Below, piece after piece: positions 50,758-59,531 of a DNA stretch of 64,000 bases; the first letter of the stretch is position 1, and each line of letters opens with the position of its first letter. Origin of the DNA: Paraliobacillus quinghaiensis (GTDB lineage Bacteria > Bacillota > Bacilli > Bacillales > Amphibacillaceae); assembly GCF_003426025.1 (NCBI RefSeq), contig NZ_QJSH01000004.1, positions 1-64,000 on the forward strand, given 5' to 3'. The position numbers were made by a program, and so were the translations under genes. The notes below the pieces were generated by a model. It had not been told where the DNA came from. It saw only the letters and a list, made by a program, of their open reading frames with translations, and did no database searches.

Positions 50758-51406
50758 TTTTATGGCGATCTCCTTCTTTGAGTTGTTTACGATTACTTTT
50801 ATTTTGATGAAAAATGCGTTGTGCCTCTTGAACTTCATCTTTTATTTTAGCCATCTCTTCATCCAACCTGAAAGCCGCTTCTGCTGCACGCTTCAATCTT
50901 GCTTTTACGTCTACAGGGATTTGCCAATCATATTTATAATTTAGTGAATGTTCATTTGTTGCCCAAAAGTTCATTGCTAATGTACGGATTTGGATCTCTG
51001 CAATAACGTGTTTCTCACCGTGAATGGTTGCAACAGGGTAACGGATGATCATGTGATAGGAGCGATAGCCACTTTCCTTTTTATGTTGTATGTAATCTTT
51101 CTCTTCTATTATTGTAAAATCATTTCTTGAACGCAACATATCCACAATCGTATAGATGTCGTCAACAAATTGACAAACGACACGAACACCAGCAATATCT
51201 TGTAATTCTTCCTCAAACTTTTCCGCTGGTATGTCTCTTTGCTTTGCTTTTTCTAAAATGCTCGCAACTGGTTTTACTCGTCCTGTTACAAATTCAATTG
51301 GAGATTGATTTGATTCAAATTCATATTGCGCTCGCATACCTTTTAATTTTACTTTTAATTCTTCAACTACTTGCACATAAGGGGCTAAAAAAGCTTCCCA
51401 ATTCAT
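50729..51406 (-). CDS. relQ: Small alarmone synthetase RelQ (SasB)
   Basis: A 225-residue GTP pyrophosphokinase with only the synthetase domain: [46 protein letters not shown] and [18 protein letters not shown], the RelA/SpoT catalytic signature. No hydrolase or regulatory domains. RelQ forms tetramers that make (p)ppGpp and pGpp. Position before nadK matches yjbM of B. subtilis. It is divergent from yjbK. Confidence 0.95.
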   Translation of the reverse strand: MNWEAFLAPYVQVVEELKVKLKGMRAQYEFESNQSPIEFVTGRVKPVASILEKAKQRDIPAEKFEEELQDIAGVRVVCQFVDDIYTIVDMLRSRNDFTIIEEKDYIQHKKESGYRSYHMIIRYPVATIHGEKHVIAEIQIRTLAMNFWATNEHSLNYKYDWQIPVDVKARLKRAAEAAFRLDEEMAKIKDEVQEAQRIFHQNKSNRKQLKEGDRHKNEIFNHIER

Positions 51407-51450
51407 TCAAAACACCACCTTAAGATACTTACACTTTTTTTAAAAAATAA

Positions 51451-51470
51451 ACAGGTTAATTTTTACCTGT
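51451..51470. promoter_or_regulatory. Inverted repeat between relQ and yjbK
   Basis: ACAGGT and ACCTGT face each other across eight A/T bases in the divergent promoter region. It could be an operator or a weak hairpin; no promoter boxes can be assigned with certainty. Confidence 0.3.
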
Positions 51471-51645
51471 AGTTGTTTTTATTGTAACACATAGTTACAT
51501 TAATCTTTTCCATTTTAACTGATATATATTGATCGCTTCTACTATGTTACCATATTACTCGACTTTTACAGGGTATTTCATCTATACTAATTCTAGTTTA
51601 AATATTCGGCATCTATTATGACACGAATGTATGGAGGAATTAATA

Positions 51646-52215
51646 ATGGCACAAGAAATCGAAATGGAAAGTAAAAACCTGTTAACAGAAACAGAATATA
51701 ATAAGTTATTTAATTACCTAGAATTAACCCCCAACCAAATTAAACAGCAGACTAATTATTATTTTGAAACTCCTGATTTCCAATTGAAAGCACATGGAGC
51801 TGCATTGCGTATACGCGTAAAAGACGGACAATGGCAGTTAACATTAAAAGAGCCTTATCAGAATGGGTTATTAGAAACACATGATCATCTCACAGCAGAT
51901 GAAGCAGAAAAATGGCTTTCCAATCAACTTATACCCAAACCACATGTAAAAAAACAATTAAATAATATGGGTATTACATTTGAGTCACTAAACTATGGAG
52001 GCGCATTGAAAACGGATCGAATAGAAACACCGTATAAACAAGCATTAGTTGTCATAGATTATAGTGTATATAATAATACCTTTGATTATGAATTGGAAGT
52101 TGAATCAGAAACAAAAGAAAAAAGCGAAGCAGTATTATTGGAACTAATTGAACAATTGAATATCTCAAAAAAACCTACCAAGAACAAGATTGAGCGTTTT
52201 TACGAGACATTGTAA
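51646..52215 (+). CDS. yjbK: CYTH-domain protein YjbK
   Basis: A 189-residue triphosphate tunnel metalloenzyme. It starts at 51646 (GGAGG upstream), giving MAQEIEMESKNLLTETEY with the signature ExExK-like EIEMESK. RIRVKDGQWQLTLKEP and DRIETPYKQALVVIDYSVYNN supply tunnel-lining basic and acidic residues. CYTH proteins hydrolyse inorganic triphosphate or related compounds. Gene context yjbK-yjbI-yjbH, opposite relQ, equals that of Bacillus; yjbJ and yjbL are absent. Confidence 0.9.
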   Translation: MAQEIEMESKNLLTETEYNKLFNYLELTPNQIKQQTNYYFETPDFQLKAHGAALRIRVKDGQWQLTLKEPYQNGLLETHDHLTADEAEKWLSNQLIPKPHVKKQLNNMGITFESLNYGGALKTDRIETPYKQALVVIDYSVYNNTFDYELEVESETKEKSEAVLLELIEQLNISKKPTKNKIERFYETL

Positions 52216-52321
52216 ACAGATAAGTTGCCCTTATAAAGATTTCACTGTTACAATTAATTATTAGAGACAATTATGATTTTATATAGCTATTTAACTGAAC
52301 AACACTAAAGGGGTTTAAAGC

Positions 52322-52723
52322 ATGACAGAAAAGCGTTCCATCTTTGAATTGATTGGTGGACAGGAAAAAGTAGATGAATTAGTAGATGCTTTTTACCACC
52401 TTGTAAGTAAGCATCCAGATTTAACGCCTATTTTCCCAGACGATTTAACTGAGACTGTTCGAAAACAGAAACAATTCTTAACACAATTTCTAGGCGGCCC
52501 TTTATTATATAACGAAGAACATGGACATCCCAAACTAAGAATGCGCCACCTTCCTTTTGAAATTACGCCATCCAGAAAAGATGCATGGCTATCTTGTATG
52601 GACCAAGCACTTGTAAAAGTAAAGATGGAGGAACCTTATCACACAATTGTATTAGAGCGTTTAACAAGAACAGCACATCATATGATGAATACACCAGAAA
52701 ATGAGAAAGGAGAATCGATGTGA
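52322..52723 (+). CDS. yjbI: Truncated hemoglobin (group II) YjbI
   Basis: A 133-residue globin: FELIGGQEKVDELVDAFYHLV (helices A/B with Tyr B10 region), FLTQFLGGPLLYNEEHGHPKLRMRHLPFEI (E/F helices with the proximal histidine in RMRHLPF), and WLSCMDQAL, the conserved group-II Trp G8 region. Bacillus YjbI binds O2 and has been linked to protein peroxidase activity. Its stop (ATGTGA) overlaps the yjbH GTG start, so the pair is coupled. Confidence 0.94.
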   Translation: MTEKRSIFELIGGQEKVDELVDAFYHLVSKHPDLTPIFPDDLTETVRKQKQFLTQFLGGPLLYNEEHGHPKLRMRHLPFEITPSRKDAWLSCMDQALVKVKMEEPYHTIVLERLTRTAHHMMNTPENEKGESM

Positions 52724-53613
52724 GTTGGAATTCAACTGAGCCTTTTGAAAACAAGCAGCTAGATAATACGGCGCAGTGTGGCTACTTTGATCTATTGAAA
52801 AAACCAATCGAAATCTACCTCTTCGTTGATCCTCTATGTGCTGATTGTTGGTCTTTAGAACCACTAATCAAAAAACTAGGCATTGAATATGGGCGTTTTT
52901 TTACCATTCGGCCAATATTAAGTGGAAAGTTAAAAACATTAAATCAAGATATCTTAGAAAGACCTCAACGCTTAAAAGAACATTGGGAAAAAACGGCAAG
53001 CAGATCTGGTATGTGTTGTGATGGTGACCTTTGGGTTGAGAACCCTATTTCTTATCCCTACATTGTTTCTGTTGCAATTAAAGCAGCAGAGTTGCAAGGA
53101 AAAAAAGCGGGGAAAAAATTCTTACGAAAACTACAAGAGCATGCCTTTCTAGATAAAAGAGATATTTCTAAAGAAAATAACCTTATAACTTGTGCGAAAG
53201 AAGCACAATTAGATCTTATAGAATTTAAAAATGATTTACACTCAAATTCAGCTAAAAAGGCACTGCAATGTGACTTAAAATTAACAAAAGAGATGGAAGT
53301 TGAGAATGTTCCTTCACTCGTCTTTTTTAATGAAGCTGATGATGAGGAAGGTTTAAAGCTATCTGGTGTATACCCTTATGATATATATGTAAACGTGTTA
53401 CAGGAAATGCTTCAAAGACAAGTAAAACCAGCAAAAAAACCTAGCCTTGAGGATTTTGTTGCTTACTTTCAATTTATCGGCACTAAAGAAGTAGCAGTAG
53501 TTTACGACTGGTCAATAGAACAAGCAGAAAAAGAAATGAAAAAATTACAACTGAAACAAATGGTAGAAAAAGTACCAGTGAAAAAAGGTGTTTTTTGGAA
53601 ATATATTATGTAG
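52720..53613 (+). CDS. yjbH: ClpXP adaptor YjbH (Spx degradation)
   Basis: A 297-residue DsbA-like protein that presents Spx to ClpXP. The thioredoxin-fold start IYLFVDPLCADCWSLEPLIKKLGIEYGRFFTI and ASRSGMCCDGDLWVENP match the family, as does the C-terminal half DFVAYFQFIGTKEVAVVYDWSIEQAEKEMKKL. The start is GTG. B. subtilis YjbH has an N-terminal His/Cys-rich, zinc-binding stretch before this fold; here the corresponding residues (DNTAQCGYF) keep only one cysteine, so zinc sensing may be lost. Spx itself is encoded at 62455. Confidence 0.94.
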   Translation: MSWNSTEPFENKQLDNTAQCGYFDLLKKPIEIYLFVDPLCADCWSLEPLIKKLGIEYGRFFTIRPILSGKLKTLNQDILERPQRLKEHWEKTASRSGMCCDGDLWVENPISYPYIVSVAIKAAELQGKKAGKKFLRKLQEHAFLDKRDISKENNLITCAKEAQLDLIEFKNDLHSNSAKKALQCDLKLTKEMEVENVPSLVFFNEADDEEGLKLSGVYPYDIYVNVLQEMLQRQVKPAKKPSLEDFVAYFQFIGTKEVAVVYDWSIEQAEKEMKKLQLKQMVEKVPVKKGVFWKYIM

Positions 53614-53669
53614 ATGGGATTTTGTTTGTTGCAGAATCCTTTTTACTGCTTCTTGAAAACTAAGAAAAA

Positions 53670-53708
53670 CCAGTGATTATCTCATAAGAGAAATCACTGG
53701 CTTTTTTT
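53670..53708 (+). terminator. Terminator after yjbH
   Basis: CCAGTGATT pairs with AATCACTGG and is followed by CTTTTTTT. Confidence 0.9.
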
Positions 53709-53729
53709 AAAGGTTGTTTATTACTTAAA

Positions 53730-55262
53730 TCATATATTATGCGAAGCAACGCCTTGCTTGATTGATCCGCTCTCCGTTTCTTCCACAAAAACTTCTGCCT
53801 GTTGATACGCAAAATATACAAATAAAATAGAAACCAACAAGTAAGCCAAGGAATATTGTGGTGCAGCATTCCATGCTAATTGTGGCGCATGAATAAATCC
53901 TGCAAAAGATAAAGCGGCCCCGACTAACGAGAACATACTTGCTTTAATAAACTGTCGATCAATAACAAACACTGTCACTGCCCCCAGAATCACAGCAGTA
54001 AACATAGCACCTTGGCCTAGTGGGACGACCCCTTCAGATATACCAGAAACCGTTTCACCTGCAGCTGAATTAAAACGAGTCATGACATAGTTTGCAAAGT
54101 ATGGAAGCATTGCAATAGTAACAGCTGGGAAGTATTTATTTTGATTAGATTGAAAAGCTGTTCCAACCATTGAAATTCCAACAAACACTAGTATTGGTGC
54201 AACAGCAGCAATTGGGATAATAGCTGATAATGCAGCAATAACACCTGTCATAGCAGCAATTCCAAACACGAATGCATTTAATATACTATAGCCACGTCCA
54301 GCTCCCATTGACTTAGAACCTACAGTAGCAATGTACACAGTTGTAGGAAACAGTCCACCAAATATCGCTCCAAGCATTGTTCCAATACCATCAACAGCCT
54401 GACATTCACGTACATCATAGGAATCCCCAGCGGCAGACATCGCATCAACGTTGTTCATTGTTTCAATTGCATTATATAATGTAATAGGAATGATAACTGC
54501 AAGTAAACCAACTAATACTGTAAATAAGTAACCCATTCCCTCAAATGCTGCTAAACTAGGTAACATTGGATAAAAACTAACATTCGCAAGTCCTTCAGCA
54601 ATCTTATCAGTAGATTGATAACCTAACGTGAAAGCTAATACCGTTCCAATTACAATCGCAAATAAAGAGGCAGGAATTTTAAACGGCATAGTCATTTTCC
54701 CAACCACACCAACAATTATAATCACAAGTGTTACTAGACCAACAACAGGAATAGAAAATGTGTTAAACAACATCTCACCTGCGATAAAAGTAAGTGCCAC
54801 CCCAGCAAGAGCTCCAAGCATTGCAGCTCTTGGAATTTGTTTACGAACCCAATTCCCTGTGATACTTACCAATGCTTCAACTAGTCCACTTAAAAATGCA
54901 GCAGCTACAGCAATTTTCCAAGCTAGTTCATGATCATTCGTTAATGCATATGCTGGAGCAAGAACACCAAATAAAAAGACAAACATAACAGGTGTACTTA
55001 TACCATAGGAAAGTGCTGTGACATTACTTCTTTCCTCTTTTTGTGCAAGACGGTTTGCCATATGAGCGTAATACAAATTTCCAACCATTACTGCTAGAGC
55101 AGCACCGGGGATTACTTTTCCAAAAACTATACTATTAGGAAAACCCATTCCAAGCATTGAAACTACTATAATAACAAAGTTTGCTAAATTATTTTGAAAT
55201 AACGCAAAGAATGCATCTGTATCTTCTTTTTTATACCAAGGGTAGCTAACGACTTTATTCAT
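53730..55262 (-). CDS. NCS2-type purine permease
   Basis: A 510-residue membrane protein with about 12-14 hydrophobic segments of the nucleobase-cation symporter-2 fold (NLANFVIIVVSMLGMGFPNSIV, then ALSYGISTPVMFVFLFGVL, and the NNVDAMSAAGDSYDVRECQAVDGIGTMLGAIFGGLFPTTVYI central region with the conserved ExxD/E-like ion site). It follows xpt by 15 bases under one guanine riboswitch, so it should import xanthine, hypoxanthine or guanine. It is about 70 residues longer than PbuX and looks like a different NCS2 branch. Confidence 0.85.
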   Translation of the reverse strand: MNKVVSYPWYKKEDTDAFFALFQNNLANFVIIVVSMLGMGFPNSIVFGKVIPGAALAVMVGNLYYAHMANRLAQKEERSNVTALSYGISTPVMFVFLFGVLAPAYALTNDHELAWKIAVAAAFLSGLVEALVSITGNWVRKQIPRAAMLGALAGVALTFIAGEMLFNTFSIPVVGLVTLVIIIVGVVGKMTMPFKIPASLFAIVIGTVLAFTLGYQSTDKIAEGLANVSFYPMLPSLAAFEGMGYLFTVLVGLLAVIIPITLYNAIETMNNVDAMSAAGDSYDVRECQAVDGIGTMLGAIFGGLFPTTVYIATVGSKSMGAGRGYSILNAFVFGIAAMTGVIAALSAIIPIAAVAPILVFVGISMVGTAFQSNQNKYFPAVTIAMLPYFANYVMTRFNSAAGETVSGISEGVVPLGQGAMFTAVILGAVTVFVIDRQFIKASMFSLVGAALSFAGFIHAPQLAWNAAPQYSLAYLLVSILFVYFAYQQAEVFVEETESGSIKQGVASHNI

Positions 55263-55277
55263 TTTCAGTTCTCCTAT

Positions 55278-55892
<615 letters not shown>

Positions 55893-55920
55893 CTACTCTT
55901 GATGTAATACTTTTAAAGAC

Positions 55921-55977
55921 AAAAAAAGCCGAATGAATGACACCACTATTGACTAACAGTGATTTCATTCATTCGAC
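55921..55977 (-). terminator. Riboswitch-controlled terminator before xpt
   Basis: On the minus strand GTCGAATGAATG pairs with CATTCATTCGGC, with an inner CACTGTTAGTCAATAGTG stem, followed by TTTTTTTG. It is the off-state hairpin of the purine riboswitch. Confidence 0.9.
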
Positions 55978-56057
55978 TCTATTTTTACTAGTAAAATAAG
56001 TCAGAGAATATTAAGGTATACAAGCAGAAAACTGCTTGCTATTCTCTAAGAATGTCA

Positions 56058-56124
56058 CTTGTAGTCAAGTCATTTACGGTAACTTGGTAGAAACTTGTAG
56101 GCCATATCCCCACTATTATACAAG
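56058..56124 (-). promoter_or_regulatory. Guanine-class purine riboswitch
   Basis: The minus strand shows P1 CTTGT/ACAAG, TATAAT in J1-2, the P2-L2 region GTGGGGATATGGCCTAC, J2-3 AAGTTTCTACC, the P3-L3 loop TACCGTAAATGA and the J3-1 GACTA. The base at the position equivalent to residue 74 is C (GACTA, not GATTA), which predicts guanine/hypoxanthine binding and not adenine. It controls xpt and the NCS2 permease. Confidence 0.96.
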
Positions 56125-56158
56125 AAAAAAATTATTAAATTATTCGCGTCTGATTGCG

Positions 56159-56187
56159 ATTATATAATAACTCACTAAAAAATGAAA
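56159..56187 (-). promoter_or_regulatory. Probable promoter of the xpt operon
   Basis: On the minus strand TATAAT (56159-56164) lies 17 bases after TTTCAT. It would start transcription just before the riboswitch aptamer. The -35 match is modest. Confidence 0.5.
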
Positions 56188-56288
56188 CCCCAAAATGAAT
56201 TAATACGAATGTTTTTTTATAAACCAACACTTTAGTTCGTAATTTGTTAACGAAAGTGGAAAAGAGACTAGACTTAAAATATAAGAAA

Positions 56289-56312
56289 GACCGGGCAAAA
56301 AATCGCCCGGTC
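56289..56312. terminator. GC-rich hairpin between repeat B and xpt leader
   Basis: GACCGGGC pairs perfectly with GCCCGGTC in an otherwise AT-rich stretch. On the minus strand it is followed by TTTCTTAT, so it could stop transcription from the repeat region before the xpt promoter. Confidence 0.5.
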
Positions 56313-56394
56313 CTTGTTAAGCGCTTTTTTCTAAAAGTTCGTAGTTTATGACACAATTTCTATAAAATATGCATTAAGTCTATGTTTCTCTGAC

Positions 56395-57060
56395 CCGCTC
56401 CTCAGTGAAATGGACTCGCTTTCCGTGGGCAGGGCTTTATGATGGGGCGAGTAATCGCAGCCCCACGGCTTCAGCTAACTCGGAAGCAAATGTTTTCGAT
56501 GGGCCGAGTAATCGCAGGCCCAAATAACGCTTCCGAGTGGATCTTCAGCTGGCGGGTAATGAAAGGACCACAGGCTAAAACCGTCCTTGTCGGACAACGC
56601 CTGCATGACCCTTGTCGGGCCTCAGGAGTCTCGACCATTTCACTTGATATGCTAGTCAGTACACTACAATTAAGAAAAGATTATAATACGAGTTAAAAAC
56701 CGTAAACATTGCAATCAGTTTAAAATATAGATTTACTAATCAGCGGAGGAAGCAAAGGCTTGACACTCCTTGAAAATACAAACCGATTTTCTGCGTGCGT
56801 TGTCAATTCTAGAAGCACACCTTGTCCTACGGTAACAGCGAATGTTACCGTAGGGGCGAGTAATCGCAGTCCCACGAGCCGAAGATCCACTTAGTAAAGT
56901 GACTTATGCTTTACTAAGTTAGCTAAGGCCGTGCCTGTGGAAAGGGAAAGCCTTTGGGGCTGCGATTACTCGCCCCACCAAAGACACCTGCTTCCGAAGC
57001 GGGTTAGTAACTCACGTTACAGTTAATGCGCTTTTTCTATCAAGTCCGAATATTGACAAG
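56395..57060. repeat. Composite palindromic repeat region B
   Basis: Non-coding, about 660 bp. It holds four copies of the 21-nt hairpin: 56444-56464, 56501-56521 (a G-C/C-G swapped variant), 56853-56873 and 56956-56976 (inverted). A CTCGGAAGC/GCTTCCGAG stem encloses the variant copy. The stretch 56565-56623 recurs at 60999-61057. CTACGGTAAC/GTTACCGTAG (56827-56852) is a perfect hairpin. The right part ends with TTTCTATCAAGTCCG, the reverse complement of the module start in regions A and C. Short open frames here are not credible genes. Confidence 0.8.
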
Positions 57061-57162
57061 CAACAATGTTTACGAACAGAGTTTTTTATCATTCACTTTC
57101 AAATCTTATAAATGCTCTTAACCCTGGTACATTAGCTAAAAACTTATACTTTTCTACAAGAT

Positions 57163-57282
57163 AAAAAAAAGAGAATATATCAACTAAGATATATCCTCTT
57201 CACCTCGCCTACTACAAGACGAGGGGGGGATGGGAGAAAGTTTCAGGTCAAACAAAGGGGTTTTGTTTGTTAAACATCTCAC
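57163..57282 (-). ncRNA. roxS: RoxS/RsaE regulatory small RNA
   Basis: The minus strand reads AACAAACAAAACCCCTTTG then TTTGACCTGAAACTTTCTCCC then ATCCCC, closely matching RsaE/RoxS with its two C-rich, ribosome-binding-site-targeting loops. A terminator hairpin (GAGGATATATC with GATATATTCTC, then eight T) ends it at 57163. A promoter with TTGCAT, 17 bases and TATATT (57289-57294) fits a start near 57282. In B. subtilis RoxS also lies near yjbH. TTTCACTTGTGA around the -10 could be a Rex/ResD-type regulatory region (inference). RoxS adjusts central metabolism and redox genes. Confidence 0.92.
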
Positions 57283-57288
57283 AAGTGA

Positions 57289-57317
57289 AATATACCAATT
57301 TCTACCGATCTATGCAA
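57289..57317 (-). promoter_or_regulatory. roxS promoter
   Basis: TTGCAT (57312-57317) and TATATT (57289-57294) on the minus strand are separated by 17 bases. The downstream TTTCACTTGTGA partly resembles a Rex half-site pattern. Confidence 0.6.
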
Positions 57318-57411
57318 TACTTCTTGGTATAGTTTCACAGAAATGTCATACTTCTATTATGATCATCTAAAGCATAGTATATAGTAAAATTCATAATGGA
57401 GTGATTAATAA

Positions 57412-57588
57412 ATGAGAAGCTTTTTTCCTTTTATGTTTTTGGCTATTGCATGTGGTGCCTTTATCCTAAACATATTTGCAATTATGGATATGATCCCATT
57501 AATCATTACCGTTCCATTACTGTTTATTTCTATTTATCTCACACTATTCTCTTTTACACATCGCCATACTTTTCGCGGATTTAGATAA
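57412..57588 (+). CDS. Small membrane protein, 58 residues
   Basis: A short gene starting MRSFFPFMFLAIACGAFILN with two hydrophobic helices and a basic end (THRHTFRGFR). AATGGAGTG lies upstream of the ATG as a ribosome binding site, and a terminator follows directly. In B. subtilis the small gene yizD occupies this place between pepF and yjbH, but I cannot confirm orthology. Function unknown. Confidence 0.68.
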   Translation: MRSFFPFMFLAIACGAFILNIFAIMDMIPLIITVPLLFISIYLTLFSFTHRHTFRGFR

Positions 57589-57625
57589 CCCCACCTCTTT
57601 TTCATTGAGATGGGGTTATTTTTAA
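57589..57625. terminator. Bidirectional terminator, small gene / pepF
   Basis: CCCCACCTC pairs with GAGATGGGG and is followed by TTATTTTT on plus; the minus strand has weaker T content. Confidence 0.8.
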
Positions 57626-57628
57626 TAC

Positions 57629-59446
57629 TTATTCTATTTTATCCAGCAAAGCTTCCATTTCAGTAAGCTTCTCTTCAAAAACATCCAACGCTTGTAAGAT
57701 CGGTGTTTTCTCTGTCATATCTACGCCAGCTTTTTTCAATACCTCAATCGGATAATCACTGCTCCCAGCTTTTAAGAAACCAAGGTAACGTTCGACTGCA
57801 GGTGCTTTTTCTTTTAATATTTGTGATGCTAACGATTGTGCTGCAGCATAACCTGTAGCGTATTGATAAACGTAATAATTGTAATAGAAATGTGGGATAC
57901 GCGCCCACTCTAAACCAATTTCCTCATCTATTGTAATTTCTTCACCAAAGTATTTCTTGTTTAAAGCGTAATACACTTCAGTTAACTTATCTGGTGTTAA
58001 TGCTTCTCCTTCTTGCGCTAGCTGGTGGATGGAATGCTCAAATTCAGCAAACATTGTTTGTCTGAATACAGTACCTCGAAAACCTTCCAAGTAATTATTC
58101 AATAAGAATAATTTTTCTTTATCATCTGTTGTTTGATTAATCATATATTCATTTAAAAGTGCTTCATTACAAGTCGAAGCAACCTCTGCAACAAATATAG
58201 AATAATCCCCATAACGGAATGGCTGGTTCTCTCTCGTATAATAGCTGTGTAAAGAGTGACCTAATTCATGTCCAAGTGTAAATAGGTTATTTAAGTTATC
58301 TTGCCAATTCATTAAGATATATGGGTTCGTACCATATGTTCCTGATGAATAAGCACCACTTCTTTTCCCTTTATTCTCTTCAACATCGATCCAACGGTTG
58401 TCAAATCCCTCTTTCACTCTTGCAACATATTCTTCACCTAGTGGTTCTAGCCCCTTTAAAATATGTGTTTGTGCTTCTTCATAGGTGTATTTCATTGAAA
58501 CATCCTTGACTAGTGGTGTGTATAAGTCATACATGTGTAATTCATCTAATTCTAAAATCCGTTTGCGTAGTGCCACATAACGATGTAACAATTCAATTCG
58601 ATCATTTATTGCTTCAACCAGATTGTCGTAGACTTTCTCTGGAATATTATTATTATTTAAAGCAGCTTGCCTTGCAGAGTCATAATGACGTACCTTTGCA
58701 TTAAAGTTATGTTTTTTTATTGCGCCTGATAAGGTGGATGCAAATGTATTGATATAACTTCCATACGTATCATACATTGCTTTAAATGCGCCTTGACGCA
58801 CTTCTTGTTTGTCAGATTCTAAAAAGTTAATATAACGCCCCTGTGTTAATTCAACATCCTCTCCCTCATCATTCTTAACATTTGGAAAAGTTAAATCTGC
58901 ATTGTTTAACATACCAAATGTTTGTGCAGCATTATCCGTCACTTCTGAAACTTCAGCCAATAATGCCTCTTCTTTTTTAGATAAGATGTGAGCACGTTGC
59001 CTAGTAATTTCGTCTAACGTATGACGATAATGTTCCAATGCTGGTTGTTCTTTGAAAAATCCAGCTAACGTATCCTCATCTATTTGTAAAATCTCTGGCA
59101 CAATAAAACTCATTGCACTGGATGCTTGTGTAATCAAATTTTCAGCCTTTGCATTTAATGCTTGGTAAAATGAATTAGTTGTATCCTGGTCATAGCGCAT
59201 GTGCGCATATGTATAAAGTTTGCCAAGTCGCTCTGAAATCTTGTCCTGTAAAACAAATAAATTATAAAGTTGATCGGCTGATTCTGCTAGTTTACCTTGG
59301 TACTGTTCAACTTGTGGAATCGCTTGTTTAAGTGCCTTAAGTTCCTCTTCCCACGTCTCATCTGTAGAAAAAATATCTTCCAATCGCCATGTTTTTTCTA
59401 CTGGGACCTCATCTCTTGTTTGTAGTGCCTGATTTTCCTTTGCCAA
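57629..59446 (-). CDS. pepF: Oligoendopeptidase F (M3 family)
   Basis: A 605-residue zinc metallopeptidase. The catalytic HELGHSLHSYY is near residue 390, with the third ligand glutamate in EVASTCNEALL, and a helical N-terminal domain comes first. PepF degrades peptides of about 7-17 residues in the cytosol; in B. subtilis overproduction affects sporulation initiation. It lies next to coiA in the same order as in Bacillus. AGGAGG lies before the start. Confidence 0.95.
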   Translation of the reverse strand: MAKENQALQTRDEVPVEKTWRLEDIFSTDETWEEELKALKQAIPQVEQYQGKLAESADQLYNLFVLQDKISERLGKLYTYAHMRYDQDTTNSFYQALNAKAENLITQASSAMSFIVPEILQIDEDTLAGFFKEQPALEHYRHTLDEITRQRAHILSKKEEALLAEVSEVTDNAAQTFGMLNNADLTFPNVKNDEGEDVELTQGRYINFLESDKQEVRQGAFKAMYDTYGSYINTFASTLSGAIKKHNFNAKVRHYDSARQAALNNNNIPEKVYDNLVEAINDRIELLHRYVALRKRILELDELHMYDLYTPLVKDVSMKYTYEEAQTHILKGLEPLGEEYVARVKEGFDNRWIDVEENKGKRSGAYSSGTYGTNPYILMNWQDNLNNLFTLGHELGHSLHSYYTRENQPFRYGDYSIFVAEVASTCNEALLNEYMINQTTDDKEKLFLLNNYLEGFRGTVFRQTMFAEFEHSIHQLAQEGEALTPDKLTEVYYALNKKYFGEEITIDEEIGLEWARIPHFYYNYYVYQYATGYAAAQSLASQILKEKAPAVERYLGFLKAGSSDYPIEVLKKAGVDMTEKTPILQALDVFEEKLTEMEALLDKIE

Positions 59447-59531
59447 AATAATAACCTCCTATAGTAAATCCTTCTATATTTATTCGTTATGAAAAAAGAA
59501 AATTCCTTTAATAAATAGTATAACGTACTAT

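Noticed and set aside
56135-56356. Minus-strand open frame of 73 codons
   Set aside because: It covers the xpt promoter and a GC-rich hairpin, ends just before the guanine aptamer, and has no ribosome binding site.
56439-56696. Plus-strand open frame of 85 codons
   Set aside because: It lies wholly inside repeat region B, contains two copies of the 21-nt hairpin and has no ribosome binding site; the composition follows the repeat, not a gene.
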